Shown here piece by piece: positions 63,989-64,000 of a stretch of DNA of 64,000 bases (position 1 is the first letter of the stretch; each line of letters starts with the position of its first letter). Below the pieces are notes generated by a model, which did not search any database, was not told the DNA's origin, and saw only the letters and a program-made list of their open reading frames with translations. The DNA is from Prorocentrum cordatum (Eukaryota; Sar; Dinophyceae; Prorocentrales; Prorocentraceae), in assembly GCA_963575745.1 (NCBI GenBank), contig CAUYUJ010020182.1, forward strand, positions 136,424-200,423, given 5' to 3'. A program made the translations under genes and the position numbers.

Positions 63989-64000
63989 CCCTCATTTCTC

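Noticed and set aside
1-64000. tRNA, rRNA, snRNA or spliced-leader RNA gene
   Set aside because: No cloverleaf with conserved T-loop, rRNA core sequence or full-length leader gene was noticed by eye. A covariance-model scan could still find one.

Overview
The window reads as nuclear DNA of a dinoflagellate; the species cannot be fixed from sequence alone. The evidence is: (i) degenerate copies of the dinoflagellate trans-spliced leader lying 36-118 bases upstream of ORF starts at four independent places; (ii) a LINE-type reverse transcriptase with C-terminal zinc fingers, of a kind I recall from dinoflagellate genomes; (iii) very GC-rich, gene-poor DNA full of satellites, CTC/GGA microsatellites and small foldback elements; and (iv) all credible genes from 20 to 56 kb lying on the + strand. 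I see no rRNA, tRNA, CRISPR array or bacterial-type operon. Most very long open frames here are artefacts of tandem repeats whose period is a multiple of three.

Layout. 1-19.9 kb: repeat-dominated, with foldback elements, a 9-bp minisatellite at 9.7-10.0 kb, GAT and CTC microsatellites, GGTTC arrays, and a 90-bp satellite (array A, 17.0-18.7 kb). 20.0-24.25 kb: a decayed LINE (endonuclease, reverse transcriptase, zinc fingers, lysine-rich tail, A-rich 3' end) with several frameshifts and no catalytic Asp pair. 24.3-32.4 kb: repeats, including satellite arrays B (+) and C (-) that share conserved unique ends with array A. 32.6-52.9 kb: a direct tandem duplication of a ~10.05-kb unit (32771-42808 and 42831-52907, about 1% diverged). 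Each unit carries four gene-like blocks, called here A (two parts), B, C and D; B, C and D each follow a spliced-leader relic. 53.0-55.9 kb: a fifth gene-like block (E) with an N-terminal zinc finger, also behind a spliced-leader relic. 55.9-64 kb: a 622-bp foldback, a second copy of a 31-bp-period palindrome array, several small foldback families, microsatellites, and a short HD-hydrolase-like exon candidate near 63.5 kb.

Interpretation. Blocks A-E look like cDNA-derived (retroposed) copies of dinoflagellate multicopy genes, now mostly pseudogenes. They keep long open frames broken by a few stops and single-base shifts. Most lesions are shared by both duplicate units, so decay began before the duplication. 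Later lesions are complementary: unit 1 lost 19 bp where unit 2 is intact, and unit 2 has a nonsense codon where unit 1 is intact. The least explained structures are the mobile-looking satellite element with fixed ends and the two palindrome arrays with 31-bp spacing.
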